This document shows positions 1 to 9,514 of a stretch of DNA of 64,000 bases, in pieces (within the stretch, counting starts at the first letter, position 1; every line of letters starts with the position of its first letter). Made by a program: the position numbers and the translations under genes. Location: the NCBI RefSeq assembly GCF_023502205.1, contig NZ_JAMFLG010000001.1, positions 62,001 to 126,000 on the forward strand. The letters are read 5' to 3'. This stretch comes from Aquiflexum sp. TKW24L (GTDB lineage: Bacteria > Bacteroidota > Bacteroidia > Cytophagales > Cyclobacteriaceae). The notes under the pieces were generated by a model that was not told the DNA's origin, did no database searches, and worked only from the letters and a program-made list of their open reading frames with translations.

Positions 1-2
1 TC

Positions 3-938
3 ACTCCTATTCCAATCTGTGAAGTTCCCTTATATCGCGCATTTAGAGGAGAGCAGGTCACTGATTATGAGATGGTCATTTTATCCAAGGTGGGTCTGCG
101 TAAAATTGTCTTATGCTCGGGAGAAGAAATAAAAACCACTGATGGCAGAAAACTCGGCGCAGTCGTCGTCATGCTGGACATTACAGAAAAAAGAGAAAAA
201 GAAAAAGACCTCATCAAAATGAGTGAGGAACTTAAAACCAGGGCAATAGAACTAGAAATTTCCAACTCAGAGTTGGAGAAGTTTGCCTATGTAGCCTCTC
301 ATGATCTTCAGGAACCGTTGAGAATGATTACTAGTTTTTTGAAATTGATCGAAAAAAAATATGAAGCGATTTTGGATGAAAAAGGTAAGCAATACATTCA
401 CTTTGCTACTGATGGGGCAGTCAGAATGAGGCAGATTATAATGGATCTGTTGGAATATAGCAGGACCGGCAATTCAGGTAAGATGGAGAAATTTGAGCTA
501 CAGGAAATCATGGAAGATGTGATCCTGCTAGAAAAAAACCACTTTAAGCGCCTAGGTGCCATATTGACCCAAGATCCGCTACCACTGATATTTGCTGCCA
601 AAGCACAGATCAGGCAGTTGATGCAGAATCTTATCAACAATGCCTTGAAATATAGCACCCCAGGCACCAAACCAGAAGTCCATGTTTCCAGCAAAGGACA
701 TCCTGGTTATTGGGAGATCAGTGTCAGGGACAATGGAATCGGTGTGCCAACCGAACATCATGGAAAGATTTTCCAGATTTTCCAAAGGTTACATTCAAGA
801 GAGGAATATGAAGGGACAGGCATAGGCTTAGCCATCTGCAAAAAAATAGTAGAAAGTCATCAAGGGAAAATCAGCATCATTTCAAATGACGGTTTAGGCA
901 GTACCATTTCTTTTACCTTAAAGAAGCCGATGGACTGA
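3..938 (+). CDS. PAS/sensor histidine kinase, 5' end outside window
   Basis: Only the C-terminal part of the gene is present: the frame is open from the first bases, so the ATG at 72 is internal. The first residues look like the end of a PAS domain (a PLYRAFRGE stretch, then a strand ending in a link to 'DITEKREKEKD'). A coiled linker follows, then a HisKA domain whose phosphoacceptor histidine lies in ASHDLQEPLR (about residue 100 of the visible part). An HATPase_c domain comes next with N box LINNALKY, G1 DNGIGV and G2 GTGIGLAICKKIVE. The catalytic core is complete, so it should autophosphorylate and pass phosphate to an aspartate receiver. No membrane segment is visible in this part. The gene directly downstream is a ruined response regulator, so the cognate partner at this site appears to be lost. 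Confidence 0.93.
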   Translation, partial: TPIPICEVPLYRAFRGEQVTDYEMVILSKVGLRKIVLCSGEEIKTTDGRKLGAVVVMLDITEKREKEKDLIKMSEELKTRAIELEISNSELEKFAYVASHDLQEPLRMITSFLKLIEKKYEAILDEKGKQYIHFATDGAVRMRQIIMDLLEYSRTGNSGKMEKFELQEIMEDVILLEKNHFKRLGAILTQDPLPLIFAAKAQIRQLMQNLINNALKYSTPGTKPEVHVSSKGHPGYWEISVRDNGIGVPTEHHGKIFQIFQRLHSREEYEGTGIGLAICKKIVESHQGKISIISNDGLGSTISFTLKKPMD

Positions 939-1086
939 ATGAAGAAATAATACTGCTTCAGGCCTGCCATTGTAGGGGTTTCGGATTGATTTTTTTTGGG
1001 CCTCTGAATCACCACTTATGGAAATTTACAGTAAACTGAAGGTTAAGAATTATCTTAAGTTCAATCTTAATTCGGAGATCAACCAT

Positions 1087-1471
1087 ATGGAGGCAATAAA
1101 TATACTTTTGGTCGAAGACAATGAAGGTGACATTGTGTTGACTTTGGAAGCATTTGAGGATGCCAAATTCAATATCGATATAAGCATTGCAAGAAATGGT
1201 GAGGAAGCCATTGACTTTCTCCTCAAAAAAGGCAGATTTATACAAGACAAAACACCCGAATTGGACACTGTCCCGAAAAAATGGCATTGAAGTGTTGGAA
1301 TTTATCAAATCGCTAGAATCATTCATGCAGATTCCTGTGATCATGTTGACTACCTTCTCTTCCGAAAAAGACATCGCCAATTGCAATTAGAATCATGCAA
1401 ATTATTTTATTACTAAACCCTTGGGTATTTAGGAATTTAGCAAGGCCATCCCTGAAATTGAAAATTTCTAG
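1087..1471 (+). pseudogene. Decayed single-domain response regulator (Rcp1/CheY-like)
   Basis: From the ATG at 1087 the frame encodes a typical receiver start (INILLVEDNEGDIVLTLEAF), through ARNGEEAIDFLLKKGRF, to a stop at 1288-1290. The rest of a receiver domain continues in the +1 frame from about 1280 (NGIEVLEFIKS, then IPVIMLTTFSSEKDIA). The segment around the phosphoacceptor is shortened to ELDTVPKK where family members have about four more residues, and the frame shifts at the short A-run near 1278. Further in-frame stops follow at 1388-1390 and near 1428, yet the line continues as NHANYFITKPLG and EFSKAIPEIENF up to the stop at 1471. So there is one frameshift, one small deletion and two premature stops. 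The intact version would have been about 140 residues. It most likely received phosphate from the upstream kinase. Confidence 0.85.
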
Positions 1472-1854
1472 TTAAGGCTAGCCAAACTTCCCCAAAATAA
1501 CTCCAAATAATACACCGCATAATGTTTCAAAAAGACAGCCCCTATTGTGCAAGTGATGGGTGATAGGTACTATCTCCACCCTCTTTCCTCCCACCTTCCC
1601 CTATACCTTCCTTAACCCCTCCCTGTAGATACTCCGTGTCTGAGTTACCGATACTCCGTGTCTGAGCTACAGATACTCCGTCTCCTACTTACACCTGACC
1701 TATTCCTGATGTACCAATGAGGTATTCCCGATTGACACTTTCACTCTTCAATACCACATCTTCTTTTCAAATTCTGCTTTCCTTTATTTCATTTGTATTA
1801 CATTTAAATACCCAAATGAACTTTTGCCATTTTCCTTAAAATAAAAAGAGAAAA
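1472..1854. other. Gene-free gap of 383 bp with a short tandem repeat
   Basis: No open frame of coding character is seen. The stretch is pyrimidine-rich on the plus strand around 1570-1625 and contains the 22-bp tandem repeat listed separately. The last 100 bases are AT-rich and presumably hold the promoter of the cyclophilin gene; no clear TAnnTTTG box was found there. Confidence 0.6.
1627..1692. repeat. Three tandem copies of a 22-bp unit
   Basis: Units at 1627-1648, 1649-1670 and 1671-1692. The first two differ at two positions, and the third is diverged after GATACTCCGT. The core is GATACTCCGTGTCTGAG. No spacers of CRISPR type and no associated gene. Function unknown; it may be one copy of a dispersed intergenic repeat. 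Confidence 0.8.
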
Positions 1855-2427
1855 ATGAAAAAATCCATATTCATTGTAATTGCGTATATCTTTTCCTCAT
1901 TTTCATTTGCACAGGAAAAGAACCCTATTGGCCTGATCGAAACCCCAAAAGGAAACATCTACATCCGTCTTTTTGACGAAACCCCAAAGCACCGGCAAAG
2001 CTTTATTCAACTGGCGGAAGCCGGATATTGGGATTCCCTGACTTTCAATAGGGTCATCCCCAACTTTGTCGCACAGGCCGGTTGTCCGGATACGGAAGAA
2101 GGGTTCAAAGATCCTGAATACCTCCTCGAACCGGAGTTTGTCAAAGGCATCACCCATATTTATGGGGCTGTGGGTGCCGGTAGAGATGATAATCCGGGAA
2201 AGCTATCTGCAAGGTGTCAGTTTTATATCGTCCAAAACAAAAACGGATTGCATAGATTAGACAATGATTATACTGTTTTTGGTCAGGTTGTCAAAGGGAT
2301 GGATATCGTCGATCAGATTGTCTACCAAAAAAGAGATAGCAAAGATGAACCCGTGAATCCTATCACCCTAAAAATCAAAATGCTCTATCTGACCAAGGCT
2401 GAACTGGAAAAACTGATAGAATCCTAG
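1855..2427 (+). CDS. Secreted cyclophilin-type peptidyl-prolyl isomerase
   Basis: A 190-residue protein with an N-terminal signal peptide (about residues 1-19, ending FSFAQ), followed by a complete cyclophilin domain. Catalytic-type residues are visible in FNRVIPNFVAQAG (Arg, Phe and Gln of the active site) and in the CQFYIV strand. LDNDYTVFGQVVKGMDIVD is the usual C-terminal cyclophilin block. It should catalyse cis-trans isomerisation of proline peptide bonds in the periplasm and help fold exported proteins. It stands alone, with no overlap with neighbours. The start is the ATG preceding the signal peptide. The 'GRDD' loop is somewhat longer than in minimal bacterial cyclophilins, as is common in Bacteroidota. 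Confidence 0.92.
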   Translation: MKKSIFIVIAYIFSSFSFAQEKNPIGLIETPKGNIYIRLFDETPKHRQSFIQLAEAGYWDSLTFNRVIPNFVAQAGCPDTEEGFKDPEYLLEPEFVKGITHIYGAVGAGRDDNPGKLSARCQFYIVQNKNGLHRLDNDYTVFGQVVKGMDIVDQIVYQKRDSKDEPVNPITLKIKMLYLTKAELEKLIES

Positions 2428-2634
2428 GATTTTTTTGCGCTAGCAAGTACAGAGAGTTCATTCCCACGGTATGTATCTTTATTAATACACCCATACGGAG
2501 TTGGAAAAAGACATGCAACAGCCCAAAGAAAACAGACTCATTGAATTACAAATCTTCTTTCTACATTTTTTGAACGGTTTTACGAAATGTCCCCATTTAT
2601 TTAAATTTAAAACTTATTCACTCCCAAATATGCT

Positions 2635-5600
2635 ATGAAAAAAATCTCTTTTCTCTTTGTGCTATTGATAACCACCCAATTTGCGCATGCCCAAGGCACA
2701 AGATTGCTTCGGGAACCTACCATCAGCCAAGAACATATCGTATTTGTCCATGCCAATGACCTTTGGAGGGTATCCAAATCCGGTGGAGCTGCAGTTAGGC
2801 TTACCAGCAATGAAGGGGCGGAAACATTGCCAAGATTTTCTCCCGATGGCAAAACCATTGCCTTTACGGGTCAGTACGACGGCAACACAGATGTCTATGT
2901 AATCCCTGTAGAAGGTGGAGAACCAAAACGGCTGACTTGGCATCCTGGTGCCGACTTGGTCACAGGTTGGACTCCTGACGGCAAGGAGGTACTTTTCAAT
3001 TCGGCGAGAGTCGGTGTACCAACCCAAGAATCCAAGTTTTTTAAAGTTTCCAAGGACGGTGGCATGGAAGAACCATTGGATATCCCGAGGGCTGTCAACG
3101 GCAGGATTTCTCCGGATGGAAAATCAATTGCATACCAACAAATCGCATTTTGGGATCCAGAATGGAGAAATTACCGTGGTGGTCAGGCCAAGCCGATCTG
3201 GATCGTGGACATGAAAAGCCATGCGCTCAAATTGACTCCACAAATGGACAACGAGCGGCATACCCAACCCATTTGGAACGGAGACAAGGTTTTTTTCTTG
3301 TCAGAAAGAGATTTTGCCAACAACATCTGGTCTTTTGACCCAAAGTCGGAAACATTAAAGCAGGAAACATTCCATACTGATTTTGACATCAAAAACCATG
3401 ATTCCAACGGTACTGATGTAGTTTATGAGCAAGGCGGTTATCTCCATATCCTCAATCCGGCAACAGGGGCTTCAACGCAATTGGCGATCAATGTCAACGG
3501 GGATTTTCATTGGGCAAGAGAAAGATGGCAGGAAGTCAATGGCAGAAGCCTCACCAATGCTTCCCTGTCTCCTACAGGCCAAAGGGCAATTTTTGAATAC
3601 AGAGGAGAAATCATCACGGTGCCAAAGGAAAAAGGTGATGCCCGCAACCTGACCAAAACATCGGGCATTGCTGACCGCTCACCCGTTTGGTCGGCGGATG
3701 GACAGCAGATTGCATGGTTTTCGGATGCTTCAGGTGAATACCAACTCATGATCGGAGATCAGGAAGGGCTATCGAAACCAAAAGCAATCGCCCTTCCCAA
3801 CAAATCCTTTTATTTCAGACCGGAATGGGCTCCGGACGGAAAAAATATTGCGTTCACGGACACAGATTATAACCTTTGGATAGTCAATGTGGCCACAGGT
3901 GAAGCTAAAATCGCCGACACAGAACGATTTGCACATCCCAACAGAAGCTTAAATCCTGTATGGTCTCCCGATTCCAAATGGGTAGCCTATGCAAGACTTT
4001 TGGATAATCAATTCAAAGCAATATTCGCTTACCAAATTGAATCTGGCAAAAAGGTCCAAGTGACCGACGGTTTGGCGGACGCCATCAGCCCGGTTTGGGA
4101 TGCCAATGGAGATTACCTGTATTTCCTGGCAAGTACCAACTTTGGGTTAAATTCAGGTTGGCTGGACATGAGTTCTTATGAAAGACCCACGACCAGAAGT
4201 TTATACCTGGCAGTTCTAAACAAAAACGGGAAATCACCCCTACTACCAGAAAGTGATGAGGAGAAACCAAAGGAAACAGAGAAAAAGGAACCAGAAAAGA
4301 AAACAGAAACCAAACCCATAATCATAGATGAAGATGGATTATGGAATAGAATAATTGCTGTGGATATTCCGGCAAGGGATTTTACCGGCTTGGTCAAGGG
4401 GCCCGAAAACTTTTTGTTTTATACCGAATCCGTCCCAAACCAACAAGGGCTGACTTTGCACCGATATAATATCAAAGAAAGTAAGGCTGAAGTTTTCCTT
4501 GCAGGAATCAGCTTTGCCACGGCCTCAGCTGACAGAAAATCATTGCTCTATCAGGCAAATGGAAATTGGGGAATCGTGGACAGCAATGGCGGTCCCAAAA
4601 AAGTAGGAGATGGAAATCTGAAGGCATTAGCCAATTTCAAAATTAAAATCAACCCAAAGGAAGAATGGGAACAGATTTACAAAGAAGGATGGAGATATCA
4701 GCGTGATTTTCTCTATGTCGACAATGTGCATGGCGCACCTTGGAATGACATTTACAATTGGTACAAACCCTGGGTTTCACATGTCAAGCACCGAAGCGAT
4801 CTGAATTACATCGTGGATATTCTTGGCGGGGAGGTCGCTGTGGGTCACAGCTACACATCGGGCGGTGATTTTCCTGATGTCAAATCGGTGAACATCGGAT
4901 TGCTGGGGGCTGACTACGAGGTCAACCAAGGAAAATATAGAATCTCCAAAATCTATAATGCAGAAAGCTGGAACCCAAACCTGAAAGCCCCACTTGCTAT
5001 TCCGGGAATTGATGTCAAAGAGGGAGATTATCTCCTAGAAGTAAATGGTATTGAAATCACCACATCAGAAAATCTTTACAAATACTTTGAAGGAACAGCA
5101 AACAGGCAAATCAAGATCAGGGTAAATGGTAAACCGGGTTTGGACGGATCTAGGTTAGTTACAGTCGTTCCGATCGAAAATGAAACGCAGCTAAGGATGA
5201 TGAATTGGGTAGAAAGCAACAGAAGGAAAGTGAATGAATTGTCCGGCGGCAAATTGGCTTATGTCTATGTACCCAATACCGGAAATCCCGGTTACACCTA
5301 TTTCAACCGCTATTATTTTTCGCAGCAGGATAAAAAAGGGGCCGTGATTGACGAAAGGAACAATGGCGGAGGCTCCGCAGCAGATTATATGGTGGACATC
5401 ATGGCACGCGAGCTTCACGGGTATTTCAATAGCCGTGCCGGTGACAGAAGACCATTTACCACACCAATGGCAGGGATCTGGGGTCCAAAAGTGATGTTGA
5501 TCAATGAAAGGGCCGGTTCTGGAGGAGACCTTCTCCCCTACCTCTTCAATAAAATGGAGATTGGGCCCCTGATCGGAACCAAGACATGGGGAGGATTGGT

Positions 5601-5877
5601 CGGTACTTGGGATACGCCTCCCTTTATAGATGGCGGCCGAATGGTTGCTCCAAGGGGCGGGTTTTTCGATGTCAATGGCGAGTGGGCAGTAGAGGGTGTT
5701 GGAATTTCTCCGGATATTGCTGTAGAACAAACACCAAAAGAAGTCATCCAAGGAAATGATCCACAACTTGAGCGGGCTGTAAAAGAAGCTTTGAAGCTCC
5801 TCGAAACCGAAGGTGTGGAATTGAAACCTGAACCAAATGCTCCCGTCCGATATGCAAGGCCACAAAAGAAAAATTAA
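2635..5877 (+). CDS. Tricorn-like S41 family protease, secreted
   Basis: A 1080-residue protein with a Sec signal peptide (ends FAHAQG). The N-terminal part, to about residue 530, is a WD40-like/PD40 beta-propeller (repeats of the form SPDGKTIAFTGQYDG, SADGQQIAWFSD, SPDSKWVAYARLL). A charged Glu/Lys/Pro linker follows at about 540-560, then a C1-like region, a PDZ domain near 800-850 and a tail-specific peptidase domain. A His in VAVGHSY (about residue 738) and a Ser in AGSGGDLLPYL (about 962) match the tricorn catalytic His and Ser. Tricorn homologues cut oligopeptides to short products; the signal peptide puts this one in the periplasm or outside. It has its own gap on both sides, so it is probably monocistronic. 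Confidence 0.93.
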   Translation: MKKISFLFVLLITTQFAHAQGTRLLREPTISQEHIVFVHANDLWRVSKSGGAAVRLTSNEGAETLPRFSPDGKTIAFTGQYDGNTDVYVIPVEGGEPKRLTWHPGADLVTGWTPDGKEVLFNSARVGVPTQESKFFKVSKDGGMEEPLDIPRAVNGRISPDGKSIAYQQIAFWDPEWRNYRGGQAKPIWIVDMKSHALKLTPQMDNERHTQPIWNGDKVFFLSERDFANNIWSFDPKSETLKQETFHTDFDIKNHDSNGTDVVYEQGGYLHILNPATGASTQLAINVNGDFHWARERWQEVNGRSLTNASLSPTGQRAIFEYRGEIITVPKEKGDARNLTKTSGIADRSPVWSADGQQIAWFSDASGEYQLMIGDQEGLSKPKAIALPNKSFYFRPEWAPDGKNIAFTDTDYNLWIVNVATGEAKIADTERFAHPNRSLNPVWSPDSKWVAYARLLDNQFKAIFAYQIESGKKVQVTDGLADAISPVWDANGDYLYFLASTNFGLNSGWLDMSSYERPTTRSLYLAVLNKNGKSPLLPESDEEKPKETEKKEPEKKTETKPIIIDEDGLWNRIIAVDIPARDFTGLVKGPENFLFYTESVPNQQGLTLHRYNIKESKAEVFLAGISFATASADRKSLLYQANGNWGIVDSNGGPKKVGDGNLKALANFKIKINPKEEWEQIYKEGWRYQRDFLYVDNVHGAPWNDIYNWYKPWVSHVKHRSDLNYIVDILGGEVAVGHSYTSGGDFPDVKSVNIGLLGADYEVNQGKYRISKIYNAESWNPNLKAPLAIPGIDVKEGDYLLEVNGIEITTSENLYKYFEGTANRQIKIRVNGKPGLDGSRLVTVVPIENETQLRMMNWVESNRRKVNELSGGKLAYVYVPNTGNPGYTYFNRYYFSQQDKKGAVIDERNNGGGSAADYMVDIMARELHGYFNSRAGDRRPFTTPMAGIWGPKVMLINERAGSGGDLLPYLFNKMEIGPLIGTKTWGGLVGTWDTPPFIDGGRMVAPRGGFFDVNGEWAVEGVGISPDIAVEQTPKEVIQGNDPQLERAVKEALKLLETEGVELKPEPNAPVRYARPQKKN

Positions 5878-6104
5878 TCCTTCGGAGATGAAAAATTTAA
5901 AATTAAATTTCAGTGAAATACCACAAAAAGCTGGTTAATAACCCATCGAATCATTGAAACTTTAAAAAGAATAAAATAAATGTATTTGTCCTAATTGATG
6001 GATTAAATTGCAGGATATTGATAGAAATAGATCAAAACGGTAAATTTTTATATAAAAACAAAATATTTACCCTCAATCTTTTTACCTTTAAAGAAAAAAC
6101 CATT

Positions 6105-6509
6105 ATGAAAAAATCAATCTTTCTTTTCGCCATTTTGATCATGGCATTATTCTCTTTTAATGCAGAAGCACAGGCAATCAAAACGCCTAAAGTGGAAGTG
6201 CCGACCGCAGACCTTAAAAAACAATTGCTTGGAGCTTTGGACAATGTGCAGGGACTTGGACTGAGTGCTGATCAAACGTCAAAATTAAAAACCAACAACA
6301 AAGGTTTTGCCGATGAGATATTCAAAATACTTGGCGGTACCGGAACAGATGATGCAAAAAAAGGCCTTCTAAATAATTTGGGTGGTGAGAGACAGAAGTT
6401 CTTAACCGGACTTTTGGGTAATGATTTATTGGGAAAATACACCAAAAAAATTAACGGCTTGGTCAAACCATTTAAAAGTAAATTAGGATTGGCTTCATTG
6501 CTTTTCTAG
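6105..6509 (+). CDS. Small secreted protein of unknown function
   Basis: The encoded protein has 134 residues. The start is placed at the ATG at 6105 because a clean signal peptide follows (MKKSIFLFAILIM, cleavage near AEAQA); the same frame is open from 6018 but those codons are not signal-peptide-like. The mature part is about 110 residues, rich in Gly, Leu and Lys, with amphipathic helices and three GLL/LLG-type turns, and no cysteines. Similar short helical exported proteins occur in Cytophagales, but I recognise no characterised family. A strong terminator sits 41 bp after the stop. Confidence 0.8.
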   Translation: MKKSIFLFAILIMALFSFNAEAQAIKTPKVEVPTADLKKQLLGALDNVQGLGLSADQTSKLKTNNKGFADEIFKILGGTGTDDAKKGLLNNLGGERQKFLTGLLGNDLLGKYTKKINGLVKPFKSKLGLASLLF

Positions 6510-6550
6510 ATTCTTAAAAACCTTTTTTCCAAAGAAGGACTTACATTTTC

Positions 6551-6590
6551 AAAGCCGTGAAATTTCTTGTAAATTTCACGGCTTTCTTAT
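6551..6590 (+). terminator. Rho-independent terminator after the small secreted protein
   Basis: Perfect 15-bp stem (6551-6565 with 6571-6585), 5-nt loop, followed by a short T-rich tail. The spacing immediately before the GH30 start (6603) means the GH30 gene is read from its own promoter or by read-through. Confidence 0.85.
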
Positions 6591-6602
6591 TTAAACCCAC
6601 CT

Positions 6603-7985
6603 ATGAAGCTAATTCCCTATTTTATAATATTGCTGCTATTTGGTTGCAACCAACCAAAAATTGAAGCTGAGTTTCGTTTGACAGATCCCAAAAACAGCAT
6701 CCTATTTGAAAAGCAGCTTCCGGTAATTTTTTCCAAATCTTCTCCTGAAGACCCCACAATCAACATCGATGAAACCCTGACTTATCAAGTGATGGATGGA
6801 TTCGGCTTTACCCTTTCCCAAGGAAGTGCAAAGCATCTATTGGGGATGAATCCAACTGCGAGGAAAGAAATTCTAACTGAGCTTTTTGGAAATGAAGAAA
6901 ACAGTATCGGAGTCAGTTACCTCAGGTTGTCAGTGGCTGCATCTGATCTAAACGAGTATCCCTTTTCCTACCATGATGTGGAGGAAGCAGAAAAAGACAC
7001 CTTGCTTTTGCAGTTTGACCTAGGACCAGATAGAAATGATGTAGTTCCTATCTTAAAAGAAATTATGGGCATCAATCCTGATATCAAATTGATGGCCTCG
7101 CCATGGTCTCCCCCTGCTTGGATGAAGGACAATAAAGACACCCGTGGTGGAAAATTACTACCGGAATATTATGACCGATATGCTTTGTATTTGGTCAGGT
7201 ACATCCAACAGATGGCAGACGAAGGGTTTACAATAGATGCCCTTACCATCCAGAATGAACCTTTGCATCCCGGAAATAACCCTAGCCTTCTGATGCTTGC
7301 TGAGGAGCAAAGAGATTTCATTAAATACCATTTGGGTCCTTTTTTTGAATCTGATCAAATCAATACCAAAATCATCATTTATGATCACAATGCAGACAGA
7401 CCTGATTATCCGATCAGTATCTTGGATGATCCCGAAGCTAAAAAGTACATCGACGGATCGGCATTTCACCTTTATGGGGGTAAGATAGAGGCTTTATCAG
7501 AAGTTCATAGAGCCCATCCTGACAAAAACCTGTATTTCACTGAGCAATGGGTTGGATCACCGGGAAACCTTGCTGGTGACCTTACTTGGCATACCAAAAA
7601 CCTGACCATTGGTGCGACGAGAAACTGGGCCAAAACTGTATTAGAGTGGAATTTGAGCTCTGCACCGGATCTCAAACCCCACACCGACCGTGGCGGATGT
7701 GACCAATGCCTAGGCGCGATTACGATCAAAATCGATAATGTTTTGCGGAATCCGGCTTATTATGTGATTGCCCATGCATCCAAATATGTGTTGCCCGGAT
7801 CTATTAGGATCGATAGCAGTGAACCGGAAGGGTTACCTAATGTTGCCTTCAAAAGACCTGATGGAAAGATAGTCTTACTGATATTGAATGAGTCAAAAGA
7901 AGCCAAATCTTTCTACATCAAGAACAAAGAATGGTCTGGAGATATGACTTTGGAAGCAGGCGCTGTAGCTACTCTGCTATGGTAA
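6603..7985 (+). CDS. Glycoside hydrolase family 30 lipoprotein (glucosylceramidase-like)
   Basis: A 460-residue protein with a lipoprotein signal peptide; the lipobox Cys is residue 15 (LLFGC). GH30 landmarks in order: DGFGFTLSQGSA (65-76), YLRLSVAASDL (106-116), ASPWSPPAWMK (165-175), the acid/base Glu219 in TIQNEPLHP and the nucleophile Glu314 in YFTEQW. A small C-terminal beta domain ends the protein. GH30 enzymes hydrolyse beta-glucosides, beta-xylans or beta-1,6-glucans with retention; the GH30_1/GH30_3 look suggests a beta-glucosidase or beta-1,6-glucanase, but the subfamily cannot be fixed by eye. It ends 6 bp from the stop of the convergent nuclease gene. No SusC/SusD is adjacent. Confidence 0.92.
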   Translation: MKLIPYFIILLLFGCNQPKIEAEFRLTDPKNSILFEKQLPVIFSKSSPEDPTINIDETLTYQVMDGFGFTLSQGSAKHLLGMNPTARKEILTELFGNEENSIGVSYLRLSVAASDLNEYPFSYHDVEEAEKDTLLLQFDLGPDRNDVVPILKEIMGINPDIKLMASPWSPPAWMKDNKDTRGGKLLPEYYDRYALYLVRYIQQMADEGFTIDALTIQNEPLHPGNNPSLLMLAEEQRDFIKYHLGPFFESDQINTKIIIYDHNADRPDYPISILDDPEAKKYIDGSAFHLYGGKIEALSEVHRAHPDKNLYFTEQWVGSPGNLAGDLTWHTKNLTIGATRNWAKTVLEWNLSSAPDLKPHTDRGGCDQCLGAITIKIDNVLRNPAYYVIAHASKYVLPGSIRIDSSEPEGLPNVAFKRPDGKIVLLILNESKEAKSFYIKNKEWSGDMTLEAGAVATLLW

Positions 7986-7991
7986 ATGGCA

Positions 7992-9374
7992 TTATTTTAC
8001 CACCAAAATCTGATTTAGGGAGATCTTAGGTAAAAAAGACCGTAAAATATATTTGGTTTCAGGAAGGTGCTTGACCTTTTTGAGATTCTGTAGGATCTCG
8101 GTTTCATCCGTAAAAGCATCTTCTTTATTTAGAAATCCATAGGCAGCAAAAACACCCTTTTCAAAATAAAGAAAAGCTGTCTCATTGGGATAGATTCCCA
8201 TTTGTTTGATCATCACTGCTCCATCTTGTTCGACAATGGAATCCATAAACTGAAGAACGCGTTGATTATAATCTTCCGGTGATTCGTGGTTACAACATGC
8301 ACCCTTACATTTGTGAATCTGAAAATCATAGCAGGCACCGACAGTTTTATGCAAGCCCGATAGTTTTGGGCAAAGCTGATAAACTTCTACCTGATCCATC
8401 AGATACTTCCACCCTTCCGAATGAAATTCAAATTCAAGCAGCGGTTTAAGATTTGCCGAATTCTTTCCCACCTGAAACCTTAAATATCCTTGCCCATCCT
8501 CATATTGGTACAAACCCCAATTCAAAGAATTGTATTTAAGTGCTTTATTAAATTTTGGCCATAAACGTTTGATTTCCAATGATTCAAGTAAAAATGCCAA
8601 AAACTCATTCCCGGTCAATTCCCAACTGATATCATGGATTTCATTGTAAAGCCGCATTTTGTCTTTGGAGCTAGATGAGAAATGGCCTTTGAACCTGCTT
8701 CGGATATCATTGGCCTTGCCTACATAAATTACCTGACCGTTTTTGCCATGAAAATAGTAAATCCCTGTACCTTCAGGAATCTCCAAAAAGCGCTCTTTGG
8801 AAATATGTGGAGGCAGAAAGCTCTCCCCGCTGCTCTTTTTTAAGGTTTGGAAAATGACATCCGGACTGCTCTTGATAATCCTGTCAAACAACTCCACAGT
8901 TGCCTCAGCATCTCCCATGGCCCTATGCCTTTCTTTGATCGAAATGGAAAGGTGCTCACAAATCCTTCCTAGGCTATAAGATCGAAATCCTGGAAACACT
9001 TTTCGGCTTAATCTGACAGTACATAACTTGGGGGCATTGTACTCTATCCCTGCAAGCTTCAAAGCTTCACGGATAAATGAATAATCGAAATTGACATTAT
9101 GAGCCACAAAAACATTTCCTCTCAGGAAATCATGCAGCTCTTCAGCCACCTCTGAAAAAGTCGGCGCACCCTCAAGCATATTGCTGTCTATCCCGGTCAA
9201 TCCTGTGATGAAATTCGGAATCATCCTTTGTGGATCAATTAAAGAATGAAACCTATCCAATACCTGATCACCGTCATGCAGGATGGCCGCAATCTCGGTA
9301 ATTCCCCCTTGAGTGGGATTACCGCCTGTTGTTTCGATGTCTACGATGACGTATTGCATGGGATATATTTGCAT
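7992..9374 (-). CDS. DnaQ-type exonuclease fused to GIY-YIG (UvrC-like) nuclease
   Basis: A 460-residue fusion protein. Residues 6-170 are a DEDDh 3'-5' exonuclease: VIVDIETTGG (Asp, Glu), AHNVNFDYSF (Asp), and HRAMGDAEAT with the catalytic His and Asp. Residues about 200-285 are a GIY-YIG domain: GTGIYYFHG, VIYVGKAND, an Arg in SRFKGHF and the metal-binding Glu in LLESLEIK. A UvrC-like Cys cluster follows (GACYDFQIHKCKGACC), then about 90 residues of C-terminal region. The UvrC RNase-H endonuclease and HhH domains are absent, so it resembles UvrC homologues of the Cho/Cea1 type joined to a proofreading-like exonuclease. Likely role: DNA repair. An alternative ATG at 9359 gives the more usual N-terminus. 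Convergent with the GH30 gene. Confidence 0.92.
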   Translation of the reverse strand: MQIYPMQYVIVDIETTGGNPTQGGITEIAAILHDGDQVLDRFHSLIDPQRMIPNFITGLTGIDSNMLEGAPTFSEVAEELHDFLRGNVFVAHNVNFDYSFIREALKLAGIEYNAPKLCTVRLSRKVFPGFRSYSLGRICEHLSISIKERHRAMGDAEATVELFDRIIKSSPDVIFQTLKKSSGESFLPPHISKERFLEIPEGTGIYYFHGKNGQVIYVGKANDIRSRFKGHFSSSSKDKMRLYNEIHDISWELTGNEFLAFLLESLEIKRLWPKFNKALKYNSLNWGLYQYEDGQGYLRFQVGKNSANLKPLLEFEFHSEGWKYLMDQVEVYQLCPKLSGLHKTVGACYDFQIHKCKGACCNHESPEDYNQRVLQFMDSIVEQDGAVMIKQMGIYPNETAFLYFEKGVFAAYGFLNKEDAFTDETEILQNLKKVKHLPETKYILRSFLPKISLNQILVVK

Positions 9375-9514
9375 GACAAGATTAATGAACTTTTTGTTCT
9401 GTTTATTTCTCTTTCTTTCATTCCGTCAGAGACTGTCAGGTATTTTTTGGGGATATTAAAAAAATGAATGATACAATTCCAATGAATGCATCCTACCACC
9501 CCAGATCGATTGAC

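Noticed and set aside
1627-1692. CRISPR-like repeats
   Set aside because: Tandem copies with no spacers and no cas genes.
5191-5865. 224-codon minus-strand frame in the tricorn gene
   Set aside because: Antisense to the catalytic domain of a clearly coding gene; no protein-like motif.
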